From the NCBI RefSeq assembly GCF_018283455.1, contig NZ_JAAMTH010000001.1, positions 2,461,501 through 2,525,500 on the forward strand: DNA of 64,000 bases. The letters run 5' to 3'. The position numbers and the translations under genes were made by a program. Under the pieces are notes generated by a model. The model had not been told where the DNA came from, made no database searches, and saw nothing but the letters and a program-made list of their open reading frames with translations. Every line of letters begins with the position of its first letter. Within the stretch, counting starts at the first letter, position 1. This DNA is from Planococcus sp. MSAK28401. GTDB taxonomy: Bacteria > Bacillota > Bacilli > Bacillales_A > Planococcaceae. Positions 17,321 through 26,711 of this stretch are shown here, piece by piece.

Positions 17321-18721
17321 ATGGCAACTTTAAGCGACATCGCTCTAGCTGATGATTTAGGGCAATTTGAAATAAAAGAAATTTACGGAGCGACCCACCA
17401 GCTCCTGCAGGAAATGCAGCAAGCGAAAGCCGAAGCTTTCCCTGGCCGCATCAATGCCATGATCAATCATTTAAAGGAGCGCTTGCAAGGGAAAGCAGCA
17501 TATCCGCTCGCCGTGCTGCTTGAGACCAGTTATCTATCGATCCAGCACCAGCTGAAAAAAGACTGGAACTCCGACTTGAAACAACGGCAATTGTATCTAT
17601 ACGACAATACGATCGAATCGTACCGTGGCCGCATTCCGTCGAATGTCTGGAACCAGGTGTGCTTGAACTATGCGGAAACGCTTGTCCACACCGGACGCTC
17701 GATCGATGCGCAAGCAGTCCTGAAAGAAATGGTCAAAGATGAAAACGATCCGTCTTACCAGCGATTGAACGGCGAATTCGGCTGGACCTTGATTTTCTAT
17801 TCGACTTTCCTGCCCGTCAAAGCCGAACGTCTTGGCGCACTTGAAAAAGCGCTCGATTTATTCAAGACGGCCAAAACCGACATCAAAGATGAAAAAGGCC
17901 AAGCCCTTTACGACGAACGCATCAAACTTGCTGGGAACATGATCGATCAGCTTGGCGATGTGGATCCCGTGAAACTTGCCCAGCAGCCTGAACCAGCTGC
18001 CGACGAACAGCGCTACCTCAACTGGTGTGCCGAGCAGCAATTATTCCTTAACAGCGGCAATGATATCGAGCCGGACACGATGGCGAAGCGCGATCTTCCA
18101 CTGCGCATCCAGAACAACGCGTTCCTCGGCAATTTCCTGGACTCGTTGACGCATGAATTCACGGCAATGCGTCGTTCTCTCTACATCGCCACGAACAGTG
18201 ACGAAGTCGCGGACGACCATAAGATGGATGGCGACAATACGCGCTATACGAAACGCCATGAAGATTTGAAGCAAGTTTACCGCCAAGCCTATTCTCTCTT
18301 CGACAAAATGGCGCTGTTATTGAACCAGACGATGCAGCTCGGCGTCGAAGAGCCACGCGTCAATTTCCAACGCATTTGGTTCGAGGAAGAAGACTTGAAA
18401 AAGCCGCTCAAGCCATTTGTCCAGAACACGAAAAACGATGCCTTGAAAGCATTGTACTGGCAGTCGAAAGAAGTGTACGGCTATGAGAAATCGGACGAGC
18501 AAAGCCTGTTCGTGAAAAAAGCCTTGCACATCCGCAACCGCATCGACAATAGCTATTTGCAAGTGGTCGAAAAAGCGGAGCCTTTCGAAAAGGACAATGC
18601 CCGTGCACAAAGCCACCATATTACGGAAGCCGAGCTTGAGCGCATGACACTCGCCATGTGCCAAAAAGCGCGCAACGGCATGATGTACTTGCAGTTCGCC
18701 TTGGCGATCGGCAAGAAATAA
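17321..18721 (+). CDS. LA2681-like HEPN-domain protein with helical repeats
   Basis: 466 residues with an AAGGAGG site. The N-terminal ~220 residues are helical and TPR-like. From about residue 230 the sequence follows the LA2681-type HEPN family: RYLNWCAEQQLFLNSGND, then YRQAYSLFDKMALLLNQ, IWF, and ALYWQSKEVYG. The C-terminal motif that in RNase HEPNs reads R-N-x3-H is here RNRIDNSYL, so the catalytic histidine appears replaced by Asn. HEPN proteins often act as RNA-cleaving toxins in phage defence; this one may be inactive or regulatory. A strong terminator follows. Confidence 0.7.
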   Translation: MATLSDIALADDLGQFEIKEIYGATHQLLQEMQQAKAEAFPGRINAMINHLKERLQGKAAYPLAVLLETSYLSIQHQLKKDWNSDLKQRQLYLYDNTIESYRGRIPSNVWNQVCLNYAETLVHTGRSIDAQAVLKEMVKDENDPSYQRLNGEFGWTLIFYSTFLPVKAERLGALEKALDLFKTAKTDIKDEKGQALYDERIKLAGNMIDQLGDVDPVKLAQQPEPAADEQRYLNWCAEQQLFLNSGNDIEPDTMAKRDLPLRIQNNAFLGNFLDSLTHEFTAMRRSLYIATNSDEVADDHKMDGDNTRYTKRHEDLKQVYRQAYSLFDKMALLLNQTMQLGVEEPRVNFQRIWFEEEDLKKPLKPFVQNTKNDALKALYWQSKEVYGYEKSDEQSLFVKKALHIRNRIDNSYLQVVEKAEPFEKDNARAQSHHITEAELERMTLAMCQKARNGMMYLQFALAIGKK

Positions 18722-18728
18722 CTAGAGA

Positions 18729-18763
18729 AAAAAGCCGTGCAGTTTTTGCTGCACGGCTTTTTG
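18729..18763. terminator. bidirectional terminator between HEPN-like and Lrp genes
   Basis: A perfect 12-bp stem (AAAGCCGTGCAG/CTGCACGGCTTT) with T tracts on both strands lies between two convergent genes. Confidence 0.85.
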
Positions 18764-18773
18764 TATGTATAAA

Positions 18774-19190
18774 TCATTGCCCGTATTGCTGGATGGCAAT
18801 GGTGACTTTGTAGCTCGCGAACTCGTTGATATCGTTGAGGAACTCGTCCAGTTGTTGATGCGTTGGGAAATGGCATTCAATCAAATAACAGCCTTCGCCG
18901 CTGGTCTTGAAATAACGGCTGACAGTTTCTGTCCGGCTGTTTAAGTCGTCGAGAAACTTCTGGTGACGGGGTTCGTGCATAATGGCCGTGACAAAAGCAT
19001 GTACGGGATAACCGATTTTTTCTTTCGGTACCCTGATCGTATAGCCATCGATAATTCCCGCTTCCTCTAGTTTCAAGACGCGTGCAGCGGTCGCTTGCCC
19101 GGTCAAATGCACTTTTTCGCCAAGCTCTTTCATCGTCATACGGCCGCTTTGGGAAAGTTCACGCAAGATAAGTTGATCTGTCGGATCCAT
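18774..19190 (-). CDS. Lrp/AsnC-family regulator
   Basis: 138 residues from the ATG at 19190 (MDPTDQLILRELSQSGRMTM), the usual Lrp start. An in-frame ATG at 19211 is also possible, and neither has an ideal ribosome site. The N-terminal winged helix-turn-helix is followed by an AsnC-type ligand/oligomer domain (VSRYFKTSGEGCYLIE). It binds DNA as a multimer in response to amino acids. It is divergent from the metal-hydrolase gene at 19311, which it may control. Confidence 0.85.
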   Translation of the reverse strand: MDPTDQLILRELSQSGRMTMKELGEKVHLTGQATAARVLKLEEAGIIDGYTIRVPKEKIGYPVHAFVTAIMHEPRHQKFLDDLNSRTETVSRYFKTSGEGCYLIECHFPTHQQLDEFLNDINEFASYKVTIAIQQYGQ

Positions 19191-19310
19191 TGCCAGGTCA
19201 ATTCCTTTCATTAATCAAGTGAAAACGCCAAAAGACCTTCACGAGGCCATCGTCTCTATAGTGAGTTACAGTATATACTAGGGTCACACCTCATGAAAGG
19301 AGTTCGAATC

Positions 19311-20072
19311 ATGAAAATCGAACAGATCCGCAACGCTACTTTACGCATCCAATACGCAGGCAAGCATTTCCTCGTCGACCCGTTTCTCGGCGATAAAGGA
19401 AGCTATCCGCCATTCCCGAATTCCGCAAGACAAGATCAAAACAATCCTTTATCGGAATTACCGGTTTCAAAAGAACAGCTCATCGAAGGAATTGATGCGC
19501 TCATTATCACGCACCTTCATATGGATCATTACGATGAAGCGGCCAAAGAATTCTTGCCAAAACACTTGCCACTCTTCAGCCAAAACGAGGAAGATGCACA
19601 AGTGCTCCGCAACGATGGCTTCACGAACGTCACCGTTCTTGGTGAAGACACAAGCTTCGAAGGCATTCGCTTGATTAAGACACAAGGCGAGCACGGCCGT
19701 GGTGAAATCCTGAAAATGGCCGGGCTAGTATGCGGCGTTGTCTTTAAACACGAAGACGAAAAAACACTTTATATCGCAGGCGACACCGTGTGGTATGAAG
19801 GCGTTCAAAAAGAAATTGACTTGCATCAGCCAGAGATTATCGTGCTGAACGCAGGCGACAATCAATTCCTAGAAGGCGGCTCGCTCGTCATGGGCAAAGA
19901 AGATGTCCTACAAACGCATAAAGCGGCGCCGCAAGCGACATTGATCGCGAGCCATATGGAAGCCGTCAACCACTGGGCCTTATCGCGCAAAGACCTAAAA
20001 GCTTTTGCAGACGAACAAGGCTTTTCCGAAAAATTACACGTCCCGCAAGACGGCGAAGCATTCAAATTTTAA
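19311..20072 (+). CDS. MBL-fold metal-dependent hydrolase
   Basis: 253 residues from the ATG at 19311, 8 nt after AAAGGAG; the in-frame ATG at 19293 overlaps that site. The metal motif is intact: THLHMDHYDE, then HGRG, IAGDTVW and ASHMEAVNHW. It is the UlaG-like / UPF0173 class of small metallo-beta-lactamase-fold hydrolases, probably cytoplasmic. Substrate unknown. It is divergent from an Lrp-type regulator. Confidence 0.85.
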   Translation: MKIEQIRNATLRIQYAGKHFLVDPFLGDKGSYPPFPNSARQDQNNPLSELPVSKEQLIEGIDALIITHLHMDHYDEAAKEFLPKHLPLFSQNEEDAQVLRNDGFTNVTVLGEDTSFEGIRLIKTQGEHGRGEILKMAGLVCGVVFKHEDEKTLYIAGDTVWYEGVQKEIDLHQPEIIVLNAGDNQFLEGGSLVMGKEDVLQTHKAAPQATLIASHMEAVNHWALSRKDLKAFADEQGFSEKLHVPQDGEAFKF

Positions 20073-20075
20073 CCA

Positions 20076-20111
20076 CCAAAAAGCCAGGAACCCAAATTCC
20101 TGGCTTTTTCT
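20076..20111 (+). terminator. terminator of the MBL hydrolase gene
   Basis: Stem AAAAGCCAGGA/TCCTGGCTTTT with an 8-nt loop, then TTTTTC, just past the stop codon. Confidence 0.85.
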
Positions 20112-20121
20112 TATGCAAGGA

Positions 20122-20403
20122 TCAGGCGATCGATGCCGCACGCTTTTCCTTACCGCAGCGTTTGCAGCGATACCAGCGCATAGCCGGAACTTCTTCGACC
20201 CGTTCTTGGCGCTCGAAATCATGAAATCCGATCCGGCATAGCCAATGCTTCTCGCGATTCCCCACAAGCTGCGCAATGGCCAACACCACCAACCCGCCGA
20301 CAATGAAGTAAACCGCAAATCCCTCCAAAGGAGCGAGCAGCTCAGCATCTGCAAACAATAAGATGATGCCCATCAAAATAATAAAACCTGCTAAAGTCTT
20401 CAT
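20122..20403 (-). CDS. small membrane protein with a C-terminal zinc motif
   Basis: 93 residues. There are two membrane helices (about residues 4-20 and 28-46), then a cytoplasmic tail with CRIGFHDF and WYRCKRCGKEKR, likely a Cys/His zinc site. The ATG follows TAAGGGGGA. No family name can be given. Confidence 0.65.
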   Translation of the reverse strand: MKTLAGFIILMGIILLFADAELLAPLEGFAVYFIVGGLVVLAIAQLVGNREKHWLCRIGFHDFERQERVEEVPAMRWYRCKRCGKEKRAASIA

Positions 20404-20509
20404 GAACTTCCCCCTTAGAAAATCGACTATATATCAAATCTTGGCTAATATTCATTTACACATTTGCTATAAATGAACGCGCATTTGCTTTACTCCTTTA
20501 AAACTAGAG

Positions 20510-20715
20510 ATGAAGCGGATGGCGGTGACGCCTGGGGGACTGAGTGGGACTGGCGAGACAAATGTGACGCGCTTTTTGCGGCACATTGGCTCGACGCCCC
20601 CACCAACCCGGGCAGCTGAAAACGCGACGTCCTGTCGCTTCAGCTGCATGACCCGCATCCTGCGGGCCCCAAGCGTGCCCCTTGCAACGGAATCTCCACG
20701 CCAGAAAAATTCCAC
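20510..20715. repeat. GC-rich structured intergenic element
   Basis: The 20404-20835 gap holds a GC-rich block unlike the AT-rich flanks. It contains several strong stems on the minus strand: CCCGCA/TGCGGG, a nested CAGCTGAA/TTCAGCTG around GCGAC/GTCGC, and AATGTG/CACATT. It resembles, from memory, the dispersed intergenic repeats common in Bacillales (the ...CACGCTT...CCGCAGG... type). The open frames across it are compositional. Confidence 0.5.
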
Positions 20716-20796
20716 TATAAACTTTCATTGTACTGTAAAACGCGTCCTGAAACAGAGTCTCCAACATTTATATGTATCTGTCCCCCCACTTCCCAA

Positions 20797-20832
20797 TACA
20801 AAAACCCCTTCTCAAAAAAGAGAAAGGGCTCT
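20797..20832 (-). terminator. terminator of the flavodoxin-like gene
   Basis: Minus strand: CCCTTTCTC, six-T loop, GAGAAGGGG with one bulge, then TTTTT. It lies just past the stop at 20836. Confidence 0.7.
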
Positions 20833-20835
20833 GTT

Positions 20836-21453
20836 TTACAATGTATTGCCTTCTGCTGGAATCGGGTTCTCTTTCAGCATATTCGCTAAATGGTACGTAT
20901 TATACGCTAAGCGCTGGATCGCTGATTTGGAGAAGTCGTTGCCATGCCCCGCTTCCAAATACGATGGCCCTGGACCGGCTTCCCCGACCCAATACGCATC
21001 CACATTCGGCGGGATGACAAATCCGATATGCGACAAGCCGTACAAGAGGGAGGCTGCTGAATGCTTCGCCCCGTCTTCATTGCCAGTAATGACGGCGCCG
21101 CCGACTTTATTATAGAAAATCGCCTGGCCTTTATCATTGGTTACGCTGCTCGATCCATATAAACGTTCGATAGCTTGTGTGGCAAGCGAACTTTTTTCGC
21201 CCAGCCAGATTGGCGTCCCGATGATCAGGATATCAGCATCTTTCACTTTTTCCAGAATCTCCGGCCATTCGTCGCCATCTTCCATGTCTTCCTCCACGCC
21301 GTAAGCGATGTAGTAATCTGCCAAACGGATGATTTCCGACTCGACACCGAGTTTTTTGTAATGTGTTTGAACATCCTTCATGAATCCTTCAGTATTGGAT
21401 TCGTCTTCTGAACTCTTCAAAGAACAATTAAGAAATATTGCTTTCAAAGCCAT
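20836..21453 (-). CDS. flavodoxin-fold NAD(P)H-dependent reductase
   Basis: 205 residues from the ATG at 21453 (AAAGGA, 9 nt). The beta-strand KAIFLNCSLK and FMN-contacting loop, then ADILIIGTPIWLGEKSSL, place it in the NADPH-dependent FMN reductase / flavodoxin_2-like group (WrbA/YwqN type). It likely carries FMN in the cytoplasm. It is upstream of nothing obviously related; the next gene is a PatB-type lyase on the same strand, 63 bp away. Confidence 0.8.
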   Translation of the reverse strand: MALKAIFLNCSLKSSEDESNTEGFMKDVQTHYKKLGVESEIIRLADYYIAYGVEEDMEDGDEWPEILEKVKDADILIIGTPIWLGEKSSLATQAIERLYGSSSVTNDKGQAIFYNKVGGAVITGNEDGAKHSAASLLYGLSHIGFVIPPNVDAYWVGEAGPGPSYLEAGHGNDFSKSAIQRLAYNTYHLANMLKENPIPAEGNTL

Positions 21454-21516
21454 GCAGGCACGTCCTTTCGTTTTCCGTCTCATTTTAGCTTTCCCTGAAA
21501 CGGCGCGAAAAAAACA

Positions 21517-22707
21517 TTAGTTCACATCTTCGAATTCCTTAGCGATTCGTTCCATTGCTTGTTGGATAAGCGGGCGCGGCGATGGGATGCAGATGCGCTG
21601 AAACCCTGCGCCTTCAGGACCGAACATCGTACCGTCCTCCAAAATGACATTCGCTTTATTATAGATGCGTTCATGGATTTCCTTGTCCTCGAGCCCGTAG
21701 CCGCGGAAATCGAGCCACATGACGTAAGTCCCTTCCGGAATGCGCACTTTCACTTTCGGCATGCGCTCAGCCAGGAAGTCTTTCATCCATTCGAGCGTGC
21801 CGTCAAGGTATTCATTCACTTGCCCGAGCCAGTCGTCGCCTTCTGTATAAGCAGCGATGAGTGCTGCGACTGTAAACGGCGTCGGCAATTGCATGCCGAG
21901 TTCCACAGTGAATTTCTCACGCAAGGCTTCGTTTTCGATGATGACATTCGTGCAATGCAGCCCCGCCACGTTGAAAGTTTTGTTGATGGCCGTGCACGTG
22001 ATGATGTGGTCGGTCTCATCTGCTGCCAGAACCATCGGTGTGAAAGTTTGTCCGCTGCGCACCAAGTCGCCGTGGATTTCATCGGCGATGATCGTCACAT
22101 TATGGCGCTTACAGATGTCCGCAAGCTGATTCGATTCTTCTGGCGTGAACACGCGCCCTGTCGGATTGTGCGGATGGCAATGAATGAATAATTTCGTATC
22201 TTCGTCTTTCGCGAGCTCCTCGAATTCTTCGAAGTTGATCGAGTAATGGCCATCTTCATCCATGACGAGTGCGTTGTTTTTCACGACGCGCCCGTTTCCT
22301 TCGACAGCGGAGGTAAATGGCGGATAAACCGGCCGCTGGATAATGACACCGTCCCCCGCTTCGGTCAAGGCTTTTACAGCGATATTCAAAGCGTGCACCG
22401 TTCCTGGGCTGAAAACGATGTGTTCTTTGGCGATCGACCAGTCATAGCGCTTGTGGAAGTATTGTTGGATGGCCTCGAAATACGTATCGGGCAAAATCGT
22501 GTAACCGAATATGCGGTGGTCAACCGTTTTATGGAGCGCATCGACAATCGGCTGTGCGACCGGCAAGTCCATATCCGCCGTGAACAGCGGAATCGTCTCG
22601 TCATCGTAGCGATCGGTGATGCCGAATTGCTTAATCAACTCCGCCCCGTCCCATTTCAGTGAATAGGTCCCGCGGCGTTCGACCGCTTCATCAAAATTAT
22701 AGTTCAT
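21517..22707 (-). CDS. MalY/PatB-type cystathionine beta-lyase (PLP)
   Basis: 396 residues from the ATG at 22707 (AAAGGGA). Fold-type I aminotransferase of the MalY/PatB branch: HPHNPTGRVF, ADEIHGDLV, and INKTFNVAGLH with the PLP lysine near residue 243. It is expected to cleave C-S bonds (cystathionine or cysteine conjugates) in the cytoplasm. Length is normal for the family. Confidence 0.87.
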   Translation of the reverse strand: MNYNFDEAVERRGTYSLKWDGAELIKQFGITDRYDDETIPLFTADMDLPVAQPIVDALHKTVDHRIFGYTILPDTYFEAIQQYFHKRYDWSIAKEHIVFSPGTVHALNIAVKALTEAGDGVIIQRPVYPPFTSAVEGNGRVVKNNALVMDEDGHYSINFEEFEELAKDEDTKLFIHCHPHNPTGRVFTPEESNQLADICKRHNVTIIADEIHGDLVRSGQTFTPMVLAADETDHIITCTAINKTFNVAGLHCTNVIIENEALREKFTVELGMQLPTPFTVAALIAAYTEGDDWLGQVNEYLDGTLEWMKDFLAERMPKVKVRIPEGTYVMWLDFRGYGLEDKEIHERIYNKANVILEDGTMFGPEGAGFQRICIPSPRPLIQQAMERIAKEFEDVN

Positions 22708-22782
22708 GCAAAAACTCCCTTTCTCGAATGGATACAACACATCTAGTGTACCGCTCCTATCCGGTGAGTTGGTGAATTTTGC

Positions 22783-24756
22783 TTATGGTTGACTGTTGAA
22801 TTTTTTAATCATATTGCCGCTTAGCACGTCATCGGACTTCCGGAGTTCTTCCAAGCCAATTTTGAAAACTTCTTTGCACGCTTCGACATCAAGCGCTTCA
22901 CCGGTTGCTCTCTCGAAACAGCTGCCATTGTCGTATAACCCATCCGAACTTGCGATAAAACTGAGTTCATTGGTGATGAACGAGCCATTGCGGAATGTCG
23001 CTTGGGCGTCTTGTGCATTCCACATATTGCTGCCGACAAAATAATGCTCGGCTGGGTCACCGCCAAGTACATCGAGTAAACTTGGAGCGAGATCGAGCTG
23101 GCTTGCCACTTGATTGAAAGTTTTCGGTTCAGCTCCAGGAATCTGAAGAATGAGCGGCACGTTTTTATTCGTCTCAAAATAGCTCAGCGGATCATCAGCC
23201 TCTGTAAATTCCACAAACGCTTCTGTATTCCCACTCATCCCCGTGCTATGGTCCCCGTAAATTACCAGCATGGTATCATCCAGTATGCCTTTTTGCTCGA
23301 GGCCATCCACAAATTTGCCGATCGCCCGGTCAACATAATGAATCGACTGCAAGTAATTATTAAAATGACGATCGTGGTAGCCATCGTATTGGCCTTCTGT
23401 ATCGAGAAATTGCAGATGTTCTGGCATCTCAAACGGGTGATGGCTCGTTAAAGTGACAATATGTGAATAAAACGGCTCCGTAAATGTTTCCATTTTCTCT
23501 AGTGATTGATCAAGCAAGGCTTCGTCATTGATCGCCCAGCCGATAATTTCTGCTTCCTCAAAATCCCCTTCCGAATAAAAACGGTCGATGCCGAGTTGAG
23601 GATAAATGATGTAACGGTTCCAAAAACTAGGTTTGTATGGATGAAAGACGCTTGTTCCATAGCCTTGTTCTTTCAATATTGAAGGCAAGGCATCGAACTG
23701 GTTTTCCGCATAGAGCATATAAGCGGAACCTGCAGCAGTCGGATATAAGGAAGTGTTCAATAGAAACTCGGCATCTGAAGTCCGGCCAAGCGCCGTTTGT
23801 TCATAGAAGTTCGGGAAATAGAGATTTTCCCTCGCCAAACGGTTCAAGTTCGGCGTGATCTCTTGCCCATTCACTTCACGGTTCAGAACGAAATTCTGCA
23901 GCGCTTCCACTTGCAGAACGATAACATTCTTGCCTTCCGCCATGCCGGAATATGGACCTGGCATGCGCTCGGCATTGCGCCCGTCAAACCAATCCTGAGT
24001 CGCTGAGATTTCATCTTCGCTATACACTTTCCGGTTGATGAAATTATCGTCGATATAGCGTGTGATATTGGCACTGTGGAAGCCGAGCAAACCGGTGAAA
24101 TTATACACCCGCATATTCGAAATCAATTTATTGAACTGCCACGCACCGCCGTCTTCCATCGATTTATTGAATGGCACCGCTGTCAATTGCCAACCGAGCA
24201 CGAGCACCAATAACGCCGTCCCGACTTTCGCAAAGCCCGACGGTTTCGTAGCAGCCGTTTTTTTCCGGCTGATGAACAACCAAAGGATTGCCATCAGCAG
24301 TACATCTGCCAGTAACAGTGCATCACTTAAGCGGAACAAGGCAAAAATGCTTTCCCCAACATCGCCCACTTGGCGCATTTGCATCAACACCGTTACAGAA
24401 ATGATGTCTTCGAAATAACGGAAATACAAAGTATCCGCTAAAATGATGAAACTCAGCACCAGGTTGGTGATGGCCATCCAAAACAACCGTTTTCGGCCAT
24501 GCAACAGCAACAGCCAAAACGTACCAAGCAGGATCGTTCCGACGCTGATCAGCATTACTCCTTCAAAGATTCCTTTGCTCTCTCCCCCAAAGAGCCACGA
24601 AAAGAATTGTTGAACGTACGCGAACGGCTCAAGCGTCGTAAACAAGGTGCCGCTTACATTTGAAAAATAATACACTTTTCCAAGCAATAATAAGACAAAT
24701 AAAGCATAATCCCACTGGTTAAGGAGGAATTTTCCGGCTGATTTCAATTTTTCCAA
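22783..24756 (-). CDS. lipoteichoic acid synthase family phosphoglycerol transferase
   Basis: 657 residues. There are about five N-terminal membrane helices, then an extracellular sulfatase-type domain. Visible active-site parts are the metal-binding QVEALQNF (near 284), GRTSDAE with the catalytic threonine near 326, and VIYGDHSTGM near the end. LtaS enzymes polymerise glycerol phosphate from phosphatidylglycerol onto a glycolipid anchor at the outer membrane face. The start is a TTG about 10 nt after AAAAGGG. It could be LtaS itself or a primase/stress paralog (YfnI, YqgS, YvgJ type); the sequence alone does not decide. Confidence 0.87.
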   Translation of the reverse strand: MEKLKSAGKFLLNQWDYALFVLLLLGKVYYFSNVSGTLFTTLEPFAYVQQFFSWLFGGESKGIFEGVMLISVGTILLGTFWLLLLHGRKRLFWMAITNLVLSFIILADTLYFRYFEDIISVTVLMQMRQVGDVGESIFALFRLSDALLLADVLLMAILWLFISRKKTAATKPSGFAKVGTALLVLVLGWQLTAVPFNKSMEDGGAWQFNKLISNMRVYNFTGLLGFHSANITRYIDDNFINRKVYSEDEISATQDWFDGRNAERMPGPYSGMAEGKNVIVLQVEALQNFVLNREVNGQEITPNLNRLARENLYFPNFYEQTALGRTSDAEFLLNTSLYPTAAGSAYMLYAENQFDALPSILKEQGYGTSVFHPYKPSFWNRYIIYPQLGIDRFYSEGDFEEAEIIGWAINDEALLDQSLEKMETFTEPFYSHIVTLTSHHPFEMPEHLQFLDTEGQYDGYHDRHFNNYLQSIHYVDRAIGKFVDGLEQKGILDDTMLVIYGDHSTGMSGNTEAFVEFTEADDPLSYFETNKNVPLILQIPGAEPKTFNQVASQLDLAPSLLDVLGGDPAEHYFVGSNMWNAQDAQATFRNGSFITNELSFIASSDGLYDNGSCFERATGEALDVEACKEVFKIGLEELRKSDDVLSGNMIKKFNSQP

Positions 24757-24942
24757 TCACAAAACGCCCTTTTCTCTTTTTCTCATAATATTACCATAAT
24801 GGTGATTCTTTTCTTCCATTTTTTGAATATTTTTGTGTTTTTTTGCCCACTCTTTTATTCCCAATAAAAAAAGCACGCATATCCTTCTATTGAAACGGGT
24901 AAAGGTTTTTATAGCTCATTCCAATTAAAAAGGGGGGATTCC

Positions 24943-25344
24943 GTGAAACATCTTATTGCACTCGCCATTAAATTCGTCATTATTACACTTGTCTTGCTGG
25001 TTATCCTGACATGGGCATTCGATGTCAGCTTCATGAATACTTTGATGATCAGCCTCGCGCTTACTGCTTTATCTTATGCAATCGGCGATTTGCTCATCTT
25101 CTTGAATGCAGGAAAACCGACCCACCAATCAACCCGCAATACGCTAGCTACATTTGCTGATTTTATCATGGCACTGGCTGTCATTTTGCTGATTGGCTGG
25201 CTGTTGACCGGCGAACTCGCTTCCATGGTCGCCCCTGCACTCGTCAGCGCATTGGTGCTGTCGGCAGGCGAATGGTTTTTCCACCAATACGTCGACCGCA
25301 GTGTTGTCCCGTGGTATAACGAATACAAATCGGCCAAAGGTTAA
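24943..25344 (+). CDS. DUF2512 (YndM-like) membrane protein
   Basis: 133 residues, GTG start 5 nt after AAAAGGGGGG. Four predicted membrane helices, with GDLLIFLNAG and a C-terminal WFFHQYVDR, fit the DUF2512/YndM family of Bacillales. The function is not known. It is divergent from the LTA synthase gene. Confidence 0.75.
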   Translation: MKHLIALAIKFVIITLVLLVILTWAFDVSFMNTLMISLALTALSYAIGDLLIFLNAGKPTHQSTRNTLATFADFIMALAVILLIGWLLTGELASMVAPALVSALVLSAGEWFFHQYVDRSVVPWYNEYKSAKG

Positions 25345-25384
25345 AAAAACGCTATCCCATTACAATTGGGATAGCGTTTTTTTG
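25343..25384 (+). terminator. terminator of the DUF2512 gene
   Basis: A perfect 17-bp stem, AAAAAAACGCTATCCCA and complement, with a 7-nt loop, overlapping the stop codon and ending in a T run. It can also serve the convergent GGDEF gene. Confidence 0.85.
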
Positions 25385-25423
25385 GCAGCAAATTTGCTTC
25401 ACGTCTTTCAAAATCACTAAGTG

Positions 25424-26554
25424 TTAGGCGTTCACTTGTTGTCTCGTCTTCAGTTCGGCACCGGTTTTAATCGATGCGACCGAAACTTTATTGCGGCCGG
25501 ATTTTTTCGATTGGTAAAGCGCACGGTCCGCCTGTTCGATCAATACATCAAGCGGCTGCTCTGTTGCTGAAATCGCAGCTCCAAGCGAGACCGTTAAACG
25601 CCCGCCCGGCTGTTTGTCAGCACCGTAAAACTCATAGTTCTCGATGCGTTCGCGCAAGCCATCTGCCAGTTCGAATGCCTGCTGTTCAGTCGACACCCCC
25701 GTGAAGCACAAGATGAATTCTTCACCTCCGTAGCGGGCGATGACATCTTCGGGCCTCGCGATTTCTTCCATCAGCCGGCCGATCGACCGCAGCACACAGT
25801 CTCCTGCCGGATGGCCATGCGTATCGTTGTAATTCTTGAAATGATCGACGTCCATCATGACAATCGCCATCGGAACACCGCGATACTTTAATTCACGTAC
25901 CTGTTCATGGAAAAACCGAAGATTCGGCAAACCCGTCAAGGCGTCATGCGTCGAGTCGTGTTCGAGCGCTTTCCAGCGGATGATGTTGCGGTGTGTATCG
26001 TTGAGAATCCAGCCCATCGCCAATACGCCAATCGCCCCCATCAAAGCCATGATAATTGCCATACTGGCAGTCGCTGGAGTTGACCACGCCATCCACACAG
26101 ATTTAATCACTTCAAATACCATAAAGCCGAGCATCATGCGTTTAATGCTCACCAGCGCATAAGGCGGCCGGTAATTTTTCCAGTCATGGAACAGGCTGCC
26201 AATCAACACAGGCAGCAGGATCCCTTGCGAAATGCCTTGCAAAACGGTCGGGCCTTCCATCATCACTCTGTAAATCGCCGGGATAATCAAGGCCACAATA
26301 CCAGGCAGCCAGCCTCCAACAAAAGCGATGAAATACAAGGGCGCTTCACGAAGGTCGACTCGCATGCCTTCATGAATAAGGGGATTGTACATGATGACAA
26401 ACGCCAATACTCCCATTAAAAACCCATTCAACAAGGGTGCTTTTCGCGAATTTGCAATGGTTGGCACGACATACTCGCGCGCTTTCAACCCGAGGTACAT
26501 CATCGCTATAATCAACGCCATATTTTCAAGGAAATAAAAAAAATACGTTTCCAT
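25424..26554 (-). CDS. membrane GGDEF diguanylate cyclase (5TM sensor)
   Basis: 376 residues from the ATG at 26554 (GTGGGGTG). Five or six N-terminal helices of the 5TMR-LYT type (IMYNPLIHEGMRVDLR, then a GGWLPGIVA motif) are followed by a GGDEF domain with DALTGLPNLRFF and RYGGEEFIL (active GGEEF form). It is predicted to make cyclic di-GMP. No EAL domain, and no linked target gene. Confidence 0.88.
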   Translation of the reverse strand: METYFFYFLENMALIIAMMYLGLKAREYVVPTIANSRKAPLLNGFLMGVLAFVIMYNPLIHEGMRVDLREAPLYFIAFVGGWLPGIVALIIPAIYRVMMEGPTVLQGISQGILLPVLIGSLFHDWKNYRPPYALVSIKRMMLGFMVFEVIKSVWMAWSTPATASMAIIMALMGAIGVLAMGWILNDTHRNIIRWKALEHDSTHDALTGLPNLRFFHEQVRELKYRGVPMAIVMMDVDHFKNYNDTHGHPAGDCVLRSIGRLMEEIARPEDVIARYGGEEFILCFTGVSTEQQAFELADGLRERIENYEFYGADKQPGGRLTVSLGAAISATEQPLDVLIEQADRALYQSKKSGRNKVSVASIKTGAELKTRQQVNA

Positions 26555-26665
26555 CACTACACCCCACTCTAATCAGTATCCTAAGTTTAGCAGGGATTAT
26601 GTTTTCGTACATATAGTTTGGAAATAAATTAAAATTTAATAGGTGTTTAATCTGATATAACGCCA

Positions 26666-26706
26666 TAAAAAATACCGCAAACGCTCATTTTTGAGCATTG
26701 CGGTAC
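26666..26706 (-). terminator. terminator of the coiled-coil gene
   Basis: Minus strand: TACCGCAATGCTCA, AAAA loop, TGAGCGTTTGCGGTA with one bulge, then six T. Confidence 0.75.
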
Positions 26707-26711
26707 ATTCT

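Noticed and set aside
20510..21115. 201-residue plus-strand frame across the gap after 20403
   Set aside because: It runs through a GC-rich structured element and then antisense to the flavodoxin-like gene; it is compositional.
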